64,000 nt of DNA from Croceibacterium ferulae (lineage in GTDB: Bacteria; Pseudomonadota; Alphaproteobacteria; Sphingomonadales; Sphingomonadaceae). Position 1 is the first letter of the stretch; the number at the start of each line of letters is the position of its first letter. This document shows, piece after piece, positions 25,461-35,435 of this stretch. A model generated the notes under the pieces. It worked only from the letters and a program-made list of their open reading frames with translations. It searched no databases and was not told the origin of the DNA. Made by a program: the position numbers and the translations under genes. The stretch covers positions 21,843-85,842 of the forward strand of contig NZ_QZVQ01000013.1 of assembly GCF_003660445.1 (NCBI RefSeq). The letters run 5' to 3'.

Positions 25461-26004
25461 TCCTCATCCTATGGCACTGAAGCCGCCGCATCAGGCGACA
25501 CCCTGTTGAAGGCGGACGCTTACTGCTCACCGGCTTGCACGCGAGATGCACCTTCGTGCCCAGCCCCAGCGCTATCACGAGACATCTCGCAGCGTTCGCA
25601 GTACGCGTGCAAGCGCCTTCTCGTTGACGTAGCTGTCGACCGACAAGCGTATGGCGCTCGCCAGGTTGATCTCGATGCCGCCTGGCCGGGTGCCTGGATG
25701 CTGGTGGACCAGATCCGTTGCAGCAGCGGCAGGCGGCGGCCGCATGGCAGGATCTGCAGAGTGCATTGGTGGCGTGAGCGCGATATGAGTCGTCCGTTAC
25801 CACGCCGTAGGAGACAAACTGCAGCGGCTCGCTGCTGATGCGTTCGGCCCTTCGCTGCGCCGAGCGCCAGTTGTAGATGAGGCTCTCCGCGATGCCGAGC
25901 CGCCGTGCCACCGATCGCACCGTGAAGTTAAGAGCAATTCGACGAAGTCTGGCCCCCTCGCTTGCTGTGCCGAGGGACTGCACTAGTTTGTCATGAGATC
26001 GCAT
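25447..26004 (-). pseudogene. IS66 remnant: TnpA-like accessory gene and start of TnpB
   Basis: From about 26004 the minus strand reads RLRRIALNFTVRSVARRLGI, AESLIYNWRSAQRRAERISS, EPLQFVSYGVVTDDS, an IS66 accessory protein with helix-turn-helix. After a shift near 25780 it continues HSADPAMRPPPAAAATDLVH, RPGGIEINLASAIRLSVDSY, VNEKALARVLRTLRDVS, which is the usual C-terminus. VIALGLGTKVHLACKPVS then resembles the start of TnpB (MIALGPGVRVYLACG) but breaks off. No TnpC is present. This IS66 subgroup differs from the one at the left edge. Confidence 0.65.
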
Positions 26005-26058
26005 GGCGGTGGCGACGTGCGCGTTGTCACCAGCGAGACCATTTACCGCGTATCGGCC

Positions 26059-26226
26059 TCAAATCTGCATGTCCAGATAGCAGTCGTCACACCTGCCGGC
26101 GCTCAGATCTTGTAGCGGTTCATGGCAGATTTCGCAGTGCCCCGGCTCCACGCGGCCAACACGCTCGAGGAACAGGCGAGGGGCATGAAAAATCGCGAGG
26201 GCAACTTTGCCGACTTCTTTCATCAT
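26059..26226 (-). CDS. Small zinc-finger-like hypothetical protein
   Basis: ATG at 26226 gives 55 residues: MMKEVGKVALAIFHAPRLFL, ERVGRVEPGHCEICHEPLQD, LSAGRCDDCYLDMQI. Two CxxC pairs 13 residues apart, with His in the first (CEICH), point to one structural zinc site. The N-terminal half is an amphipathic helix. It lies just downstream of the broken acyltransferase gene on the same strand. I do not recognise a family. Confidence 0.5.
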   Translation of the reverse strand: MMKEVGKVALAIFHAPRLFLERVGRVEPGHCEICHEPLQDLSAGRCDDCYLDMQI

Positions 26227-26248
26227 GACGCGAACTCCGTAGCATGGC

Positions 26249-27310
26249 CTAAATGGCGGCGGTGGCAGCCGGTTCTCCCAGCATACCATCGATCTTGGGA
26301 AGGCTATAGAGCCATCCAGCCCCGGCCCGGAGTGCAACCATCTGAATACCTATTGTCATCGTTACGACCGTCGGATTGAGAATAACCGGCACAGCGTCCT
26401 CGATAGAGCCCAGACGATTGGCGCCCATCTCTACGGCTACCACCGCCAGGACGGAAATAACCGGCACCGGCACCACGTAGATCGCAACGTCTGCTTGCCT
26501 ATGAACTCAAGCACCGAGCGCACGATCGGCAGGGACATCAATGCACGCACTGCGAACAGCATGGCGATAACGTCTAAGATGGACTTTATGACGCCGAACG
26601 CGCCGGGCGGCAGCATGGAGGAAACCGCCTCTTCGCTCCTTAGGACAACCAGGAACGTGACTCAGCTGCCAATCAGCCAAGGCGCGAGACGAGCGTTCCC
26701 CACCGCCGTCACGATCTGCGGGAAGCAACAGCCGAGAAAAAATGCGAAGTAGCTGAGCTTTGCACCATAGGCCTAGCTGTCGAAGACGTAGGCCAGCGTC
26801 ACGTTGCCGCCTGCAAACTCAGCATTGGCAACAACAGCGACAAGGATGGCAACGGCAGCACCGATGCCCGGGGCAGTCACCTTCAGGAGCTTCGTCACGA
26901 CAAAGAACACGGCAATTCTCCATCGAACCAGATGCCGGTTCTCGGCTCAACAAGGACCTCATATATTTCAGCGAGTCTGGTCCCCTCCAAGGGGTTGTCC
27001 GGATTGAGCATGACGTACGACACAAAAAGGAAGCGGATGACGCTCCAAATGAGGAGCAGCCACACGAAGAGGGCGACCTTCCGTTGAAGCAGGTCGGACC
27101 ATGACCGGCTGACACCTGACGCGGCGAAGACACCAGACACCACGAAAAACAACGGCATCCGAACAGCGCCCAAAGGGACGTTTGCGGCCTCAAGGAGCGG
27201 CGCTTCAATGCCTAGCAACTCGGTAAGTTGGGTGCAGTGCATCATCGTCACAAGAGGATAGATGTTGCCTTCGCAGCGTCGACCCACGGATACCTGATTT
27301 TGCCCGTCCT
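26249..27310 (-). pseudogene. Acyltransferase family 3 gene, multiply broken
   Basis: The minus strand yields, across frames, YPWVDAAKATSILL, then VTMMHCTQLTELLGIEAP, VPLGAVRMPLFFVVSGVFAA, WSDLLQRKVALFVWLLLIWS, TAPGIGAAVAILVAVVANAE, GNVTLAYVFDS-stop-AYGAKL, FAFFLGCCFPQIVTAVGNAR and VYVVPVPVISVLAVVAVEMG. The start motif (VDAAKA, MPLFFVVSG) matches the intact gene at 21798. At least three frameshifts, a TAG and a TGA destroy the frame. It is a decayed O-acyltransferase, probably once specific for a surface polysaccharide. Confidence 0.7.
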
Positions 27311-27507
27311 ATAGCCCCCAAGCGCAGCCCCCGGCTAAGATCTTGGCGCGCTGATAGCAAAGGAACACTTAGCAACGAAAGCAGCTAGCCGACACTCCCG
27401 AACCCGCAAACCTCGCGGCCGGCGTCACCTAGAATGCCAGCGGCGTGGCACACTTTAACCTGAGATTGCCGGGCTCAATCCCTGAAACAGCTCGGAGACG
27501 AACTGGT

Positions 27508-27813
27508 CTAAACGCAAGCGACGATTGCTTTCGGGCGAAGCTTCTGTCGCACTCTCCGCATCATCCGCAGACGATCGGCAGTGGTTGTCTGACGCCACGC
27601 CTCGGCATGCCGCGTAGTGAATGCGACCACAGGCCAGCAGCCGAATTCCTCCGTAACAATCAGTACATCATCGGGGCCGGAGTTTGGGCACTCCGACAAT
27701 CCCTTGTCCGTCAAGCAAAACAGGGTCTCACCACGCTTCAGCTTTATGGACGTATCGCGCATGTGCGGCATGAAGACTGATGCCTCGACCTTGAATGCGT
27801 CAGGCGGTGTCAT
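27508..27813 (-). CDS. Hypothetical protein
   Basis: The 101-residue frame from 27813 reads MTPPDAFKVEASVFMPHMRD, TSIKLKRGETLFCLTDKGLS, ECPNSGPDDVLIVTEEFGCW, PVVAFTTRHAEAWRQTTTAD and a basic tail (RLRMMRRVRQKLRPKA). The composition is that of a real soluble protein, with strands followed by a basic helix. No family, signal peptide or membrane segment is seen. It lies alone between the broken acyltransferase and non-coding DNA. Confidence 0.4.
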   Translation of the reverse strand: MTPPDAFKVEASVFMPHMRDTSIKLKRGETLFCLTDKGLSECPNSGPDDVLIVTEEFGCWPVVAFTTRHAEAWRQTTTADRLRMMRRVRQKLRPKAIVACV

Positions 27814-28565
27814 TCTCGCTCGCTCCCAAGCCCGCCGACACCTGGAACGCCAAGGTGTCTGTCAGTTACATGGAGGCTCGTGTCTCCATTGCCCCGCCGG
27901 TGCAACTCCCTTTCTGACCTCGCAGGCGGCCAAAATGGGAAATCATGAAAGCGAGGCTTTTCACGGGCGAGAAGTCGTCGCTCCTTTCTCGCCTGGCATC
28001 AACCCGGCATGAGCCATCCGCATCCGGGCACAGCCGCACCCTAGAAAGGGCGGGCCGCCGGCGGCATGTTTTTTGTCAGTAGCGATAGACCGCCGGTCGA
28101 TAAGATCGCGCGTGTTCCTACTCCAGCCATTGACCGGATGCGTCACCAAACATAGGTCAAGCTAACGCTGCCGCCGGAGTGAAGCCCGGCACGCAGCGAG
28201 GGGTGGCGCTGCCTCCCGGGCACTCGGGCGCGTCACCCCACCATGCCACCAGCGAATGAGTGCTGACGGCTTCAGCGAAGCGCCAGTACTCACCCGCAAG
28301 ACGAGTACCTCGTCATAAAGGCCGACCTGAGCATGACGCTCAGAACCGAACCGCACGCATTGTTGCCGATGCAACCGTTAGTGGCAACTGCAAGCGGTGA
28401 ACCTCACCCCGGCGGCGCCTGGACCCACGGTGCGATGACCCACGCTCACCAGATCTTGTTGCCCTCGTGCTCAATAGAACGGGGCATACGGATAACACAG
28501 CGCGCAATTATCCGAACAGACCGGGGGATGCTTCCCTGTAAGTACCGTTCCTAATGAGAGAACCT
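27814..28565. other. Non-coding stretch
   Basis: About 750 bases with only short, low-quality frames. Nothing supportable was found. Confidence 0.35.
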
Positions 28566-28585
28566 TTGACGCATTTGATCGTAAT

Positions 28586-28979
28586 TTGCCGTTTCCGCCC
28601 TGGTCGCGCTTTCCGCTCCCACCGTCGCCGAGAGCGACGTCATCAGAGGTGCCCGAAGCTGTGCAGCCCCTGCCGGCGACAACCGCCAGCGCTGCCGCCG
28701 GCCACAATGCGCGCGTCAGCATGGTGCATTCCTCGACCAAGAACCGGTCTGCCAGCCTCAACGAGGCGATGGGCCCCCTCCGCGACAAGTACGGTGTCGC
28801 CAATTGAGCGGTGAAACTGCGCAATCTGCCCTACTTTACCGAGTACATGCGCAAGACCCTCCTCGGCGGCACCATCGGCGCGGGCACGCGCTGGAACTTC
28901 GGCGGGTGGGCACTCCCGGAGCGCTGTGGCGAGCGATCGCCGCAGCGCCTACACTGTTCCGTCTAACCCTGCGAGACTG
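28586..28979 (+). pseudogene. Possible prophage gene remnants before the holin-like gene
   Basis: A frame ending at 28807 reads VSMVHSSTKNRSASLNEAMG, PLRDKYGVAN. A GTG at about 28810 begins KLRNLPYFTEYMRKTLLGGT, IGAGTRWNFGG and then shifts to GALWRAIAAAPTLFRLTLRD before a stop. Both look like pieces of small genes that normally precede a lysis or holin gene in prophages, judged only from position. No family is certain. Confidence 0.3.
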
Positions 28980-29002
28980 AGCGCGCCGTACTGGGGGCAA
29001 TC

Positions 29003-29251
29003 ATGACCAATCCTATGTCGGTCGTCACCAGTACGTCCATCAATGCCCCCGGCTTGATAGTTCTACTACGCCAGCTCTCCCTCCTGATGGGCAGCGTGAC
29101 GGCCATCCTCGGCTTTCTGTCTTCGACGAACTTGGCCGGCCTGTGCGGCGACGTTCAGGACCAACAGTTCGTCGCGTGGATAGGCGCCGCCGCTGCTATA
29201 AGGCCGTTTCTCTACGGTCAATGGCGCACCCTGCGCCTGGGAGGCGCTTAG
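29003..29251 (+). CDS. Holin-like small membrane protein
   Basis: ATG 29003 follows a GGGGG ribosome-binding stretch. The 82-residue protein has two hydrophobic segments, LIVLLRQLSLLMGSVTAILG and VAWIGAAAAIRPFLYGQWRT, and a short basic tail. Size and layout fit small prophage membrane proteins that act as holins or lysis accessory proteins, though sequence alone does not prove this. Its stop overlaps the stop of the convergent outer-membrane gene by 2 bases, with no terminator between them. Confidence 0.5.
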   Translation: MTNPMSVVTSTSINAPGLIVLLRQLSLLMGSVTAILGFLSSTNLAGLCGDVQDQQFVAWIGAAAAIRPFLYGQWRTLRLGGA

Positions 29252-29919
29252 AAAGTGTATCCTACGGCCAACTGCACCAGCGGATAAACCTTGTAATTGT
29301 CGATTTCCGCCTCGATTTCGGCGCGCTCGCGCGCCAGGTCATCCTGCAGGAACGGATTACTGGCGAGTTCACCGGTAACTTGGAGGTTGTCGGTTCGGGG
29401 TGTACCGTGCAGCATAACCCCTGCGTCCAAACTCCAAGCGAACCCTCTGCTTTGATTACGTGCTACGCCGATCGTCAGCGTCGGCGCGACGTCGCGGGCA
29501 CGCACCTCGGCCTGGATGGAACCAATTTTTTCGGGGCTGTAGGTGGTACCACCAATCGAGACAGGGCTCAAAGGGGTAGCGAGAAGATCTACGCGATTGC
29601 GGCTGATGCGAAGCCCAGCAGACAGGCGGAAGGCGCTCTCGAATGGATAAAGGTCGGCTGTTGCACCGTAGGACCGCAGGTGCAGGTCGCCATTATAATC
29701 GATGTCGTCGACATCAACGTCGTGGCTAAGCTTGAGGAAGTTCGCTGACGCGCGGAAGCCAAGCGCTGGTATAGGGCGATACCCAATCTCCGGGCCCACC
29801 CCAAGCGATCCACCGGTAATACCCAGAGTTACAACCGGGGACGCGTCCTGAGCACCCGCAACAGCTGGCAGGGTGGCTGCCAGAACGGAAAACTGAACGA
29901 GCAAATGCCGGTGAATCAT
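29248..29919 (-). CDS. Outer-membrane beta-barrel protein
   Basis: The 223-residue product has a signal peptide (MIHRHLLVQFSVLAATLPAV then AGA before QDASP). Alternating strand patterns follow: VVTLGITGGSLGVGPEIGYR, LGFRASANFLKLSHDVDVDD, LHLRSYGATADLYPFESAFR. The final strand is VYPLVQLAVGYTF, ending in Phe as outer-membrane barrels do. An insert at about 184-205 (NPFLQDDLARERAEIEAEID) is helical. It resembles the generic 8-strand outer-membrane family of unknown ligand. It is convergent with the holin-like gene, and the frame is intact among broken neighbours. Confidence 0.7.
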   Translation of the reverse strand: MIHRHLLVQFSVLAATLPAVAGAQDASPVVTLGITGGSLGVGPEIGYRPIPALGFRASANFLKLSHDVDVDDIDYNGDLHLRSYGATADLYPFESAFRLSAGLRISRNRVDLLATPLSPVSIGGTTYSPEKIGSIQAEVRARDVAPTLTIGVARNQSRGFAWSLDAGVMLHGTPRTDNLQVTGELASNPFLQDDLARERAEIEAEIDNYKVYPLVQLAVGYTF

Positions 29920-30459
29920 AGTTGGCCGCTTCCTTGTCGAGATCGAGCCTAGATGTCAGCCCGTGGTTAAGACGAAGTTATCAGGGCCCAGGACGCTTCT
30001 GACTCCATGCGGCGAGATGAAGCACCATGCTCTGGCTCGCCTGATCGGTATGTGCAGCTTGGCTGAAGCCACATAGTACAGCGGCCACTGACGCTTTCCT
30101 GATCGGGTCCTCGAACGAGAGGTCGGCCATAGCTCATCCGGTGGGTAGCACCTAAGGGGGCTTCGCCCACGATAGTCATTCTCTTTGCACCCTGCAGAAA
30201 ATGGTAGATGCTAGTTAACGTCGTGGCGAGAGCCGCCGGCGCGCAGCCGCGCGCCTATAAGATGTTCGACCGAGGGCAACCTGTTCCTGTTCATCCCGCA
30301 ACGAACTGAGGAGCTGAATGCTCAAGTGTCGCCTGCGCGGCCGTGAGCAGCTGATGATCTTCGCCAGAGTTTCCGAGCTCGGCCGAGTCCGACCGCGCAT
30401 GTGAGCGCTAGAAGCGAAAGCGCAGCTGGCAAACGACGCGGATCCGCGGCACGCCGCCG
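29920..30459. other. Non-coding stretch upstream of the integrase remnant
   Basis: About 540 bases with no supportable gene; it may contain the decayed 5' part of the integrase gene. Confidence 0.35.
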
Positions 30460-31345
30460 ATGCTGACACATCCGGTACGTTCGAGCAGCTGGCCCGCGCC
30501 GGGCACCCACATCATCGGCCGACATGGTGGGCGACATGCCACCGACGTACTGTGCAGCCTCGGGTGTGACGTCCTGCCCGGGCGTGGTGAGCTTGCGCCG
30601 GATGCGATTGAAACGCGGGCGCTGCTGAACGCCTTGCGTTCAGTCGAGCGGCGCTGCCGCGTCGCCAACGCGCGACGGACCCGGCATCGCCTATCGGAGA
30701 TCTCCACCTCCGGCATCGCCGATGGCCTGTGCGCCGGCAACCTCGCCGGCAACCGTCGTGCCGCGATGCAGGAGTTACCGCCGGAGGACCGCACCCGTAG
30801 CGAACCGCGGTCGAGGATTACCGCGCGCTGCTGGCTGTGCGCTTCCTGGCGCTGATTGAAGTCCGGCTGATTTCGACACGCCGTCTGCGCTGGAGCAAGG
30901 TCAACGGTTTGGACGGTCCGGCCCGCTGTGGCGGCTGCCGCCCGAACGGCTAAAGCTCAGCCGGTTGAAGAAGGACGAGCCACGGTTCGAGCACCTAATA
31001 CCGCTATCGGCCGCAGCCATTGCGGTGCCGCGCGAAGCTTTGACTTTCGCGGCCTCAAACCGGAACGGCAAAATTAACATGCTGGTGTTCCCGGAGCGGA
31101 GCGGGGTGGGCTTGATCGAGGAGGGCGTCATCGGTGAGCTCTACTCGCAAGCCAATTTGACCGGCAGTCACGTGCCGCGTGGCTGGTGCGCCAGCTCAGC
31201 ACTATTCTCAACGAGCAACTGGGTGAGGGTGGTCCACCACGATTGACGTAGCGTTCGGCCGTGCGAAGAACGACAAGGTCAAGACTGCCTACACCCGGTC
31301 GCAGCTGTTCGGCCGTAGAAGCAAACTATTCGACAGCGGCGAAGG
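30460..31345 (+). pseudogene. int: Phage/ICE tyrosine integrase remnant
   Basis: Pieces in several frames follow the order of P4-type integrases. DVLPGRGELAPDAIETRALL with NALRSVERRCRVANARRTRH and LSEISTSGIADGLCAGNLAG, then AAMQELPPEDR, form the core-binding part. LALIEVRLISTRRLRWSKVN, WRLPPERLKLSRLKKDEPRF, EHLIPLSAAAIAVPREALTF and VFPERSGVGLIEEGVIGELY are catalytic-domain parts, followed by HVPRGWCAS and WSTTIDVAFGRAKNDKVKTA then YTRSQLFGRRSKLFDSGEGL. Shifts occur near 30810, 30950 and 31200. The element it once moved cannot excise by this protein. It marks an old integration, probably linked to the phage-like genes to its left. Confidence 0.65.
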
Positions 31346-32666
31346 GCTGCCGGCTTGTAAACGGCGGCTGAGGTCGGCGCCGGCGGGCGGCTACGGCCGG
31401 GCTGCCCTGCGCAACAGCGGGGGTGCCCGGGCAGACACCCGGACACCGACGAGCTGTAACTCGCCACGACCCAATTGGCCTGACGCGGCCGTCCCGCACC
31501 CGTGCACATCGGGCGCAAGCGCACTGGACTCGAAACCGTTATGAAATCCCTTACGTCGTGTGGACTTCACCCGCCTTGCGGCGAGCTCGGCGGCGCGCGG
31601 CAATTCATTGCTGCCATGAACGAACCGCCGGAGAGCCGCGAACTCTCGTCGCTTTCTGCAAGGCCGCGGTCGAAACCACGTACACGCTTGCGACGGCGAG
31701 CCCCGGCAGCGGCAGGCGAAAGGGCGAGCTAATCATCAGCAACTTCGCACACCGTAACGGTGCGACCCTGTGCCCGGCGCCGCGGCGCGGAATAGCACGA
31801 GCGAGATTATGAATTGTTTTATTGAATAAAACTCGTCAGAAACCTGCAAGCTAGACCCCTGTCGCTCGCCTTTGCATCATACATTCGCTTTGTCGATGGA
31901 GATGCAGTCTAAAGGTCCGGCATGCTAACTACCTACGACAATGTGAACACAATTTGTGTAAGCCGCATTTACGGCTAAGTATTTTGTAGCTTTGCACGGC
32001 GCGCCCTATTCCATCGACGTTATAGAATGCGCTGTTTCCACCCTGGCATCGCAGAGCGGCTTCGAACTAGTGAGTCGGGTACGAACAAACCGATCTGAGT
32101 TGGGACTGAGGCTGGCAGGGATATCAACATGGCCGCGCAGACGGAGGCCGACCTTTGTGAAAAGAGGCCCGAAACAGCAAAGCCGTCCTAACCCGAAGCG
32201 ATGGTTGATCATAGCAAGCGGATGAGAGCGAGCCGTCTCATGTAGTTTCCGCTGTTCGCGGGCGTTTCCAAAAAATCTTCGCCGCCCGTCATTTTTAAAG
32301 AAAAATCGGTAGCGTTCGGCTATCTTGGCTATCTTGGCTATCTTCATCCGCTTGCCCGAAAGCGGCCGGACGACTTACATACAGGTGCAGGCAAATTCGG
32401 CCATATGTTCGTTTGAAGGCGGAGTGTGGCTTTGCCGCCGTTGCCAAATGAAATCTGCCGCTGAACTTTGGTCCTCGGGGACGGCCACCTGTTCTGGTCC
32501 ACGCTTTACTGTTCACCGCCGCCATACAGAATTTCCGCCACAGAAATGGCACCGCTGTAAGATGTATGCGTTAACCAATTATTTCTCGACAAGGTGAGAT
32601 GATTGATGAGTAGCTGATGTAAGCTTGCGCGGCGTATAACGCCGGAGCAAGCGTGGCAGGGCGGAG
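31346..32666. other. Long non-coding stretch upstream of the histidine kinases
   Basis: About 1.3 kb with no supportable gene. Base composition is more AT-rich at 31800-32000. Three head-to-tail copies of GGCTATCTT lie at 32318-32344. The kinase promoter is probably here but was not located. Confidence 0.4.
32318..32344. repeat. Three tandem copies of a 9-bp motif
   Basis: GGCTATCTT is repeated three times without interruption, 320 bases upstream of the first histidine kinase. It could be binding sites or simple slippage. Confidence 0.6.
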
Positions 32667-35363
32667 GTGGGACGAGTGCAGTCAACCGAGCGACGGCTCA
32701 ATGCCATTCTGGAAAATACCAGGATGGCGATCTTCCTCACGGACGAGCAGCAGCAATGCGTGTTTATGAACCAGGCGGCGGAGGAGCTGACCGGCTACAG
32801 GTCGCACGAAGTGCTAGGCCATCGCATGCACGATGTTGTTCACCACGGTCGTCCCGATGGCAGCGCGTACCGGGTCGAGGAGTGCCCCATTGGCCTGGCG
32901 TTTCCCATCAAGGAGCGGATGTCAGGGGAAGAGACCTTCGTCCACAAAGACGGGCATTTTTACCATGTTGCTTTCACGGCCTCTCCAATCCTGGGCGACG
33001 ATGGAGAACCGGTCGGCACGATCGTCGAAGTTCAAGATATAACTGAGCAAAAAGCGCGAGATGAGGCTCTGCGGGAGAGTGAGAGCCGCTTCCGCAACAT
33101 GGCGGATCATGCGCCGGTCATGATGTGGGTTACCAACCCAGACGGATATTGCACTTATCTCAACCGGCAATGGTATGAATTTACCGGCCAAAGTGTCGCC
33201 GGCGCAGAGGGCTTTGGGTGGCTTGAGGCAATACATTCTGACGATCGTCAGCGTGCCGAAGAGGTATTCGTCAAGGCAAATGCAGACCGTACGTCGTTCC
33301 GAATGGAGTACCGCCTCCGCCACCGTTCGGGTGCTTACCGTTGGGCCATTGATGCCGCTAGTCCGCGCTTTAACGATGCCGGAGAGTACCTCGGCTATGT
33401 TGGCACCGTCATCGACATCAACGATCGCCGCGAAGCCGAGGAGCGGCTCGCACTAAGTGAGGAGCAGTTGCGGCTCGCCCTTGATGTGGCGGAGATTGGG
33501 CAGTGGGATGTCGATCAGGCTACAGGAAGCATGTTCTGGCCTCCCCGGGTGAAGGCGATGTTCGGCATCTCCCCCGAGGTCCCGGTTACGTTGGAGGACT
33601 TTCTTAACGGCGTGCATTCGGACGACCGGGAGAAAACGCGGTCGGCTTACGAGTCTGCCAGCAATCCCGAACTTCGCGCCCTCTATGACGTTGAATACCG
33701 AACCGTTGGCAAGGAGGACGGCGTCGTCCGCTGGGTTGCTGCCAAGGGACGCGGTTTGTTCGATGCGCAAGGTGTCTGCTACCGGGTGCTAGGCACAGCC
33801 ATCGACATCACGGCGCGCAAAGCGGCCGAACTCCGGCTTCATGAGCTGAATGACCAACTTGAGCAGGAGGTTACCGAACGCACCGCGGAGCGAAATCGCG
33901 TTTGGGAGATGAGCCGAGACCTGCTCGGTATCATGGGCTTCGATGGTCTGCTGAAAGCAATCAACCCGGCTTGGGAAACTACCCTCGGCCGTGACACGGA
34001 GACGCTGCTTGCTTTGTCCTTTCGCGAGCAGGTGCATCCTGACGACCATCGCGCCGTCGAGCAGGTGATGGAGCGACTGCTCCGCGGTGAAACAGTCGAG
34101 CGCTTCGAAGATCGGCTTGCCCACGCAGACGGCTCGTGGCGCTGGATTTCGTGGACACTGGTGCCGGAGGGTGACGTTTTTTATGCCGTAGGGCGGGACG
34201 TCACGCCCGAGAAGGAAACCGCCGAGGAGCTGGCGTATGCACAGGAAGCTCTGCGCCAAAGCCAAAAAATGGAAGCGATGGGTCAGCTCACCGGGGGTGT
34301 CGCGCACGATTTCAACAATCTGCTAACGCCGATTGTCGGGTCGCTCGACCTGCTTCAGCGCAAAGGTGTGGGTAATGAGCGCGAGCAGCGGCTCATCGAA
34401 GGCGCAATCCAATCAGCTGATCGCGCGAAGATACTGGTTCAGCGCCTTCTTGCCTTTGCACGCCGCCAGCCCCTGCAACCCACTGCAGTGGATGTGAGAA
34501 GACTGGTGAAAGGCATGGCTGACCTGCTTTCCAGCACGACTGGTCCGCAGGTTCGCGTCATTGTGGAAGCGGCAGACAACCTGCCCCTTGCTCAAGCCGA
34601 TCCCAACCAGCTTGAGATGGCACTTCTTAATCTTGGCGTGAACGCGCGCGACGCAATGCCCGACGGCGGCACGCTCAAAATCAGTGCAACTCGGGACAAC
34701 GTTCGCAGCCCACGTGGCGCTCTCAGGCGCGGGCACTACGTGCGACTCTCGGTGGCGGATACGGGCGTAGGGATGAATGATGCGACGCTCGCCCGCGCAG
34801 TTGAACCATTCTTCTCGACGAAAGGTATCGGGAAAGGGACAGGCCTCGGCCTGTCTATGGCGCACGGTCTGGCCGCTCAGCTTGGGGGAGCACTCACCAT
34901 CAGCAGCCAAGAGGGCGTAGGCACCATTGTTGAGTTGTGGCTGCCCGTTAGCATCTCGGCTGCGGACCTCGATGACGCTCCAAGCGATCCGACGACTGTC
35001 AGCGCTGCTCGGGGTCTTGTCTTGCTTGTCGATGATGAAGATGTCGTGCGGGCGAGCACCGCCGACATGCTGGAGGAGTTTGGATACGAAGTGCAGCAGG
35101 CAAATTCCGGCGATGTTGCTTTGGCAATGGTCGCCGATGGGCTGAAGCCCGATCTGCTCGTCACCGACCACCTCATGCCCGGGATGAATGGCGTACAGCT
35201 CGCATCAGCGCTTCGCGGTGTCATACCTGAACTGCCGATCCTCATCGTCTCCGGGTATGCTGAGGCCGACGAAATCATGCCTGCCCTCCCACGGCTTACC
35301 AAACCGTTCAGGATGGCCGAGCTCGCGGCGCGCCTCGCCGCGCTCACCCCTGTGCGAACCTAA
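32667..35363 (+). CDS. Multi-PAS hybrid sensor histidine kinase
   Basis: GTG 32667 starts an 898-residue soluble protein. Four PAS-type sensors can be followed, at about residues 5-125, 130-255, 265-390 and 415-520; the second ends in the common GTVIDINDRREAEERL. The kinase core has the phospho-acceptor His547 in GGVAHDFNNLL, the N box LGVNARDAMPDGG, the DTGVGM box and GTGLGLS. A receiver domain at the C-terminus has Asp834 in LLVTDHLMPGMNG. It has no membrane segment, so it should sense a cytoplasmic cue such as redox, a ligand or light. The HDFNN-type core is typical of hybrid kinases that feed a separate regulator; no such regulator gene is adjacent. The next kinase gene starts 72 bases downstream, so they may be co-transcribed. 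Confidence 0.9.
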   Translation: MGRVQSTERRLNAILENTRMAIFLTDEQQQCVFMNQAAEELTGYRSHEVLGHRMHDVVHHGRPDGSAYRVEECPIGLAFPIKERMSGEETFVHKDGHFYHVAFTASPILGDDGEPVGTIVEVQDITEQKARDEALRESESRFRNMADHAPVMMWVTNPDGYCTYLNRQWYEFTGQSVAGAEGFGWLEAIHSDDRQRAEEVFVKANADRTSFRMEYRLRHRSGAYRWAIDAASPRFNDAGEYLGYVGTVIDINDRREAEERLALSEEQLRLALDVAEIGQWDVDQATGSMFWPPRVKAMFGISPEVPVTLEDFLNGVHSDDREKTRSAYESASNPELRALYDVEYRTVGKEDGVVRWVAAKGRGLFDAQGVCYRVLGTAIDITARKAAELRLHELNDQLEQEVTERTAERNRVWEMSRDLLGIMGFDGLLKAINPAWETTLGRDTETLLALSFREQVHPDDHRAVEQVMERLLRGETVERFEDRLAHADGSWRWISWTLVPEGDVFYAVGRDVTPEKETAEELAYAQEALRQSQKMEAMGQLTGGVAHDFNNLLTPIVGSLDLLQRKGVGNEREQRLIEGAIQSADRAKILVQRLLAFARRQPLQPTAVDVRRLVKGMADLLSSTTGPQVRVIVEAADNLPLAQADPNQLEMALLNLGVNARDAMPDGGTLKISATRDNVRSPRGALRRGHYVRLSVADTGVGMNDATLARAVEPFFSTKGIGKGTGLGLSMAHGLAAQLGGALTISSQEGVGTIVELWLPVSISAADLDDAPSDPTTVSAARGLVLLVDDEDVVRASTADMLEEFGYEVQQANSGDVALAMVADGLKPDLLVTDHLMPGMNGVQLASALRGVIPELPILIVSGYAEADEIMPALPRLTKPFRMAELAARLAALTPVRT

Positions 35364-35435
35364 AACGGATTGACGCATATATCATGACGGCTAGCGGAGC
35401 CTTCGCTGCACCGCTTAATAGCGCCGAGGACATTC

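Noticed and set aside
34413..35347. Minus-strand frames up to 252 residues opposite the first histidine kinase.
   Set aside because: They are shadows of the kinase coding frame; no family features.
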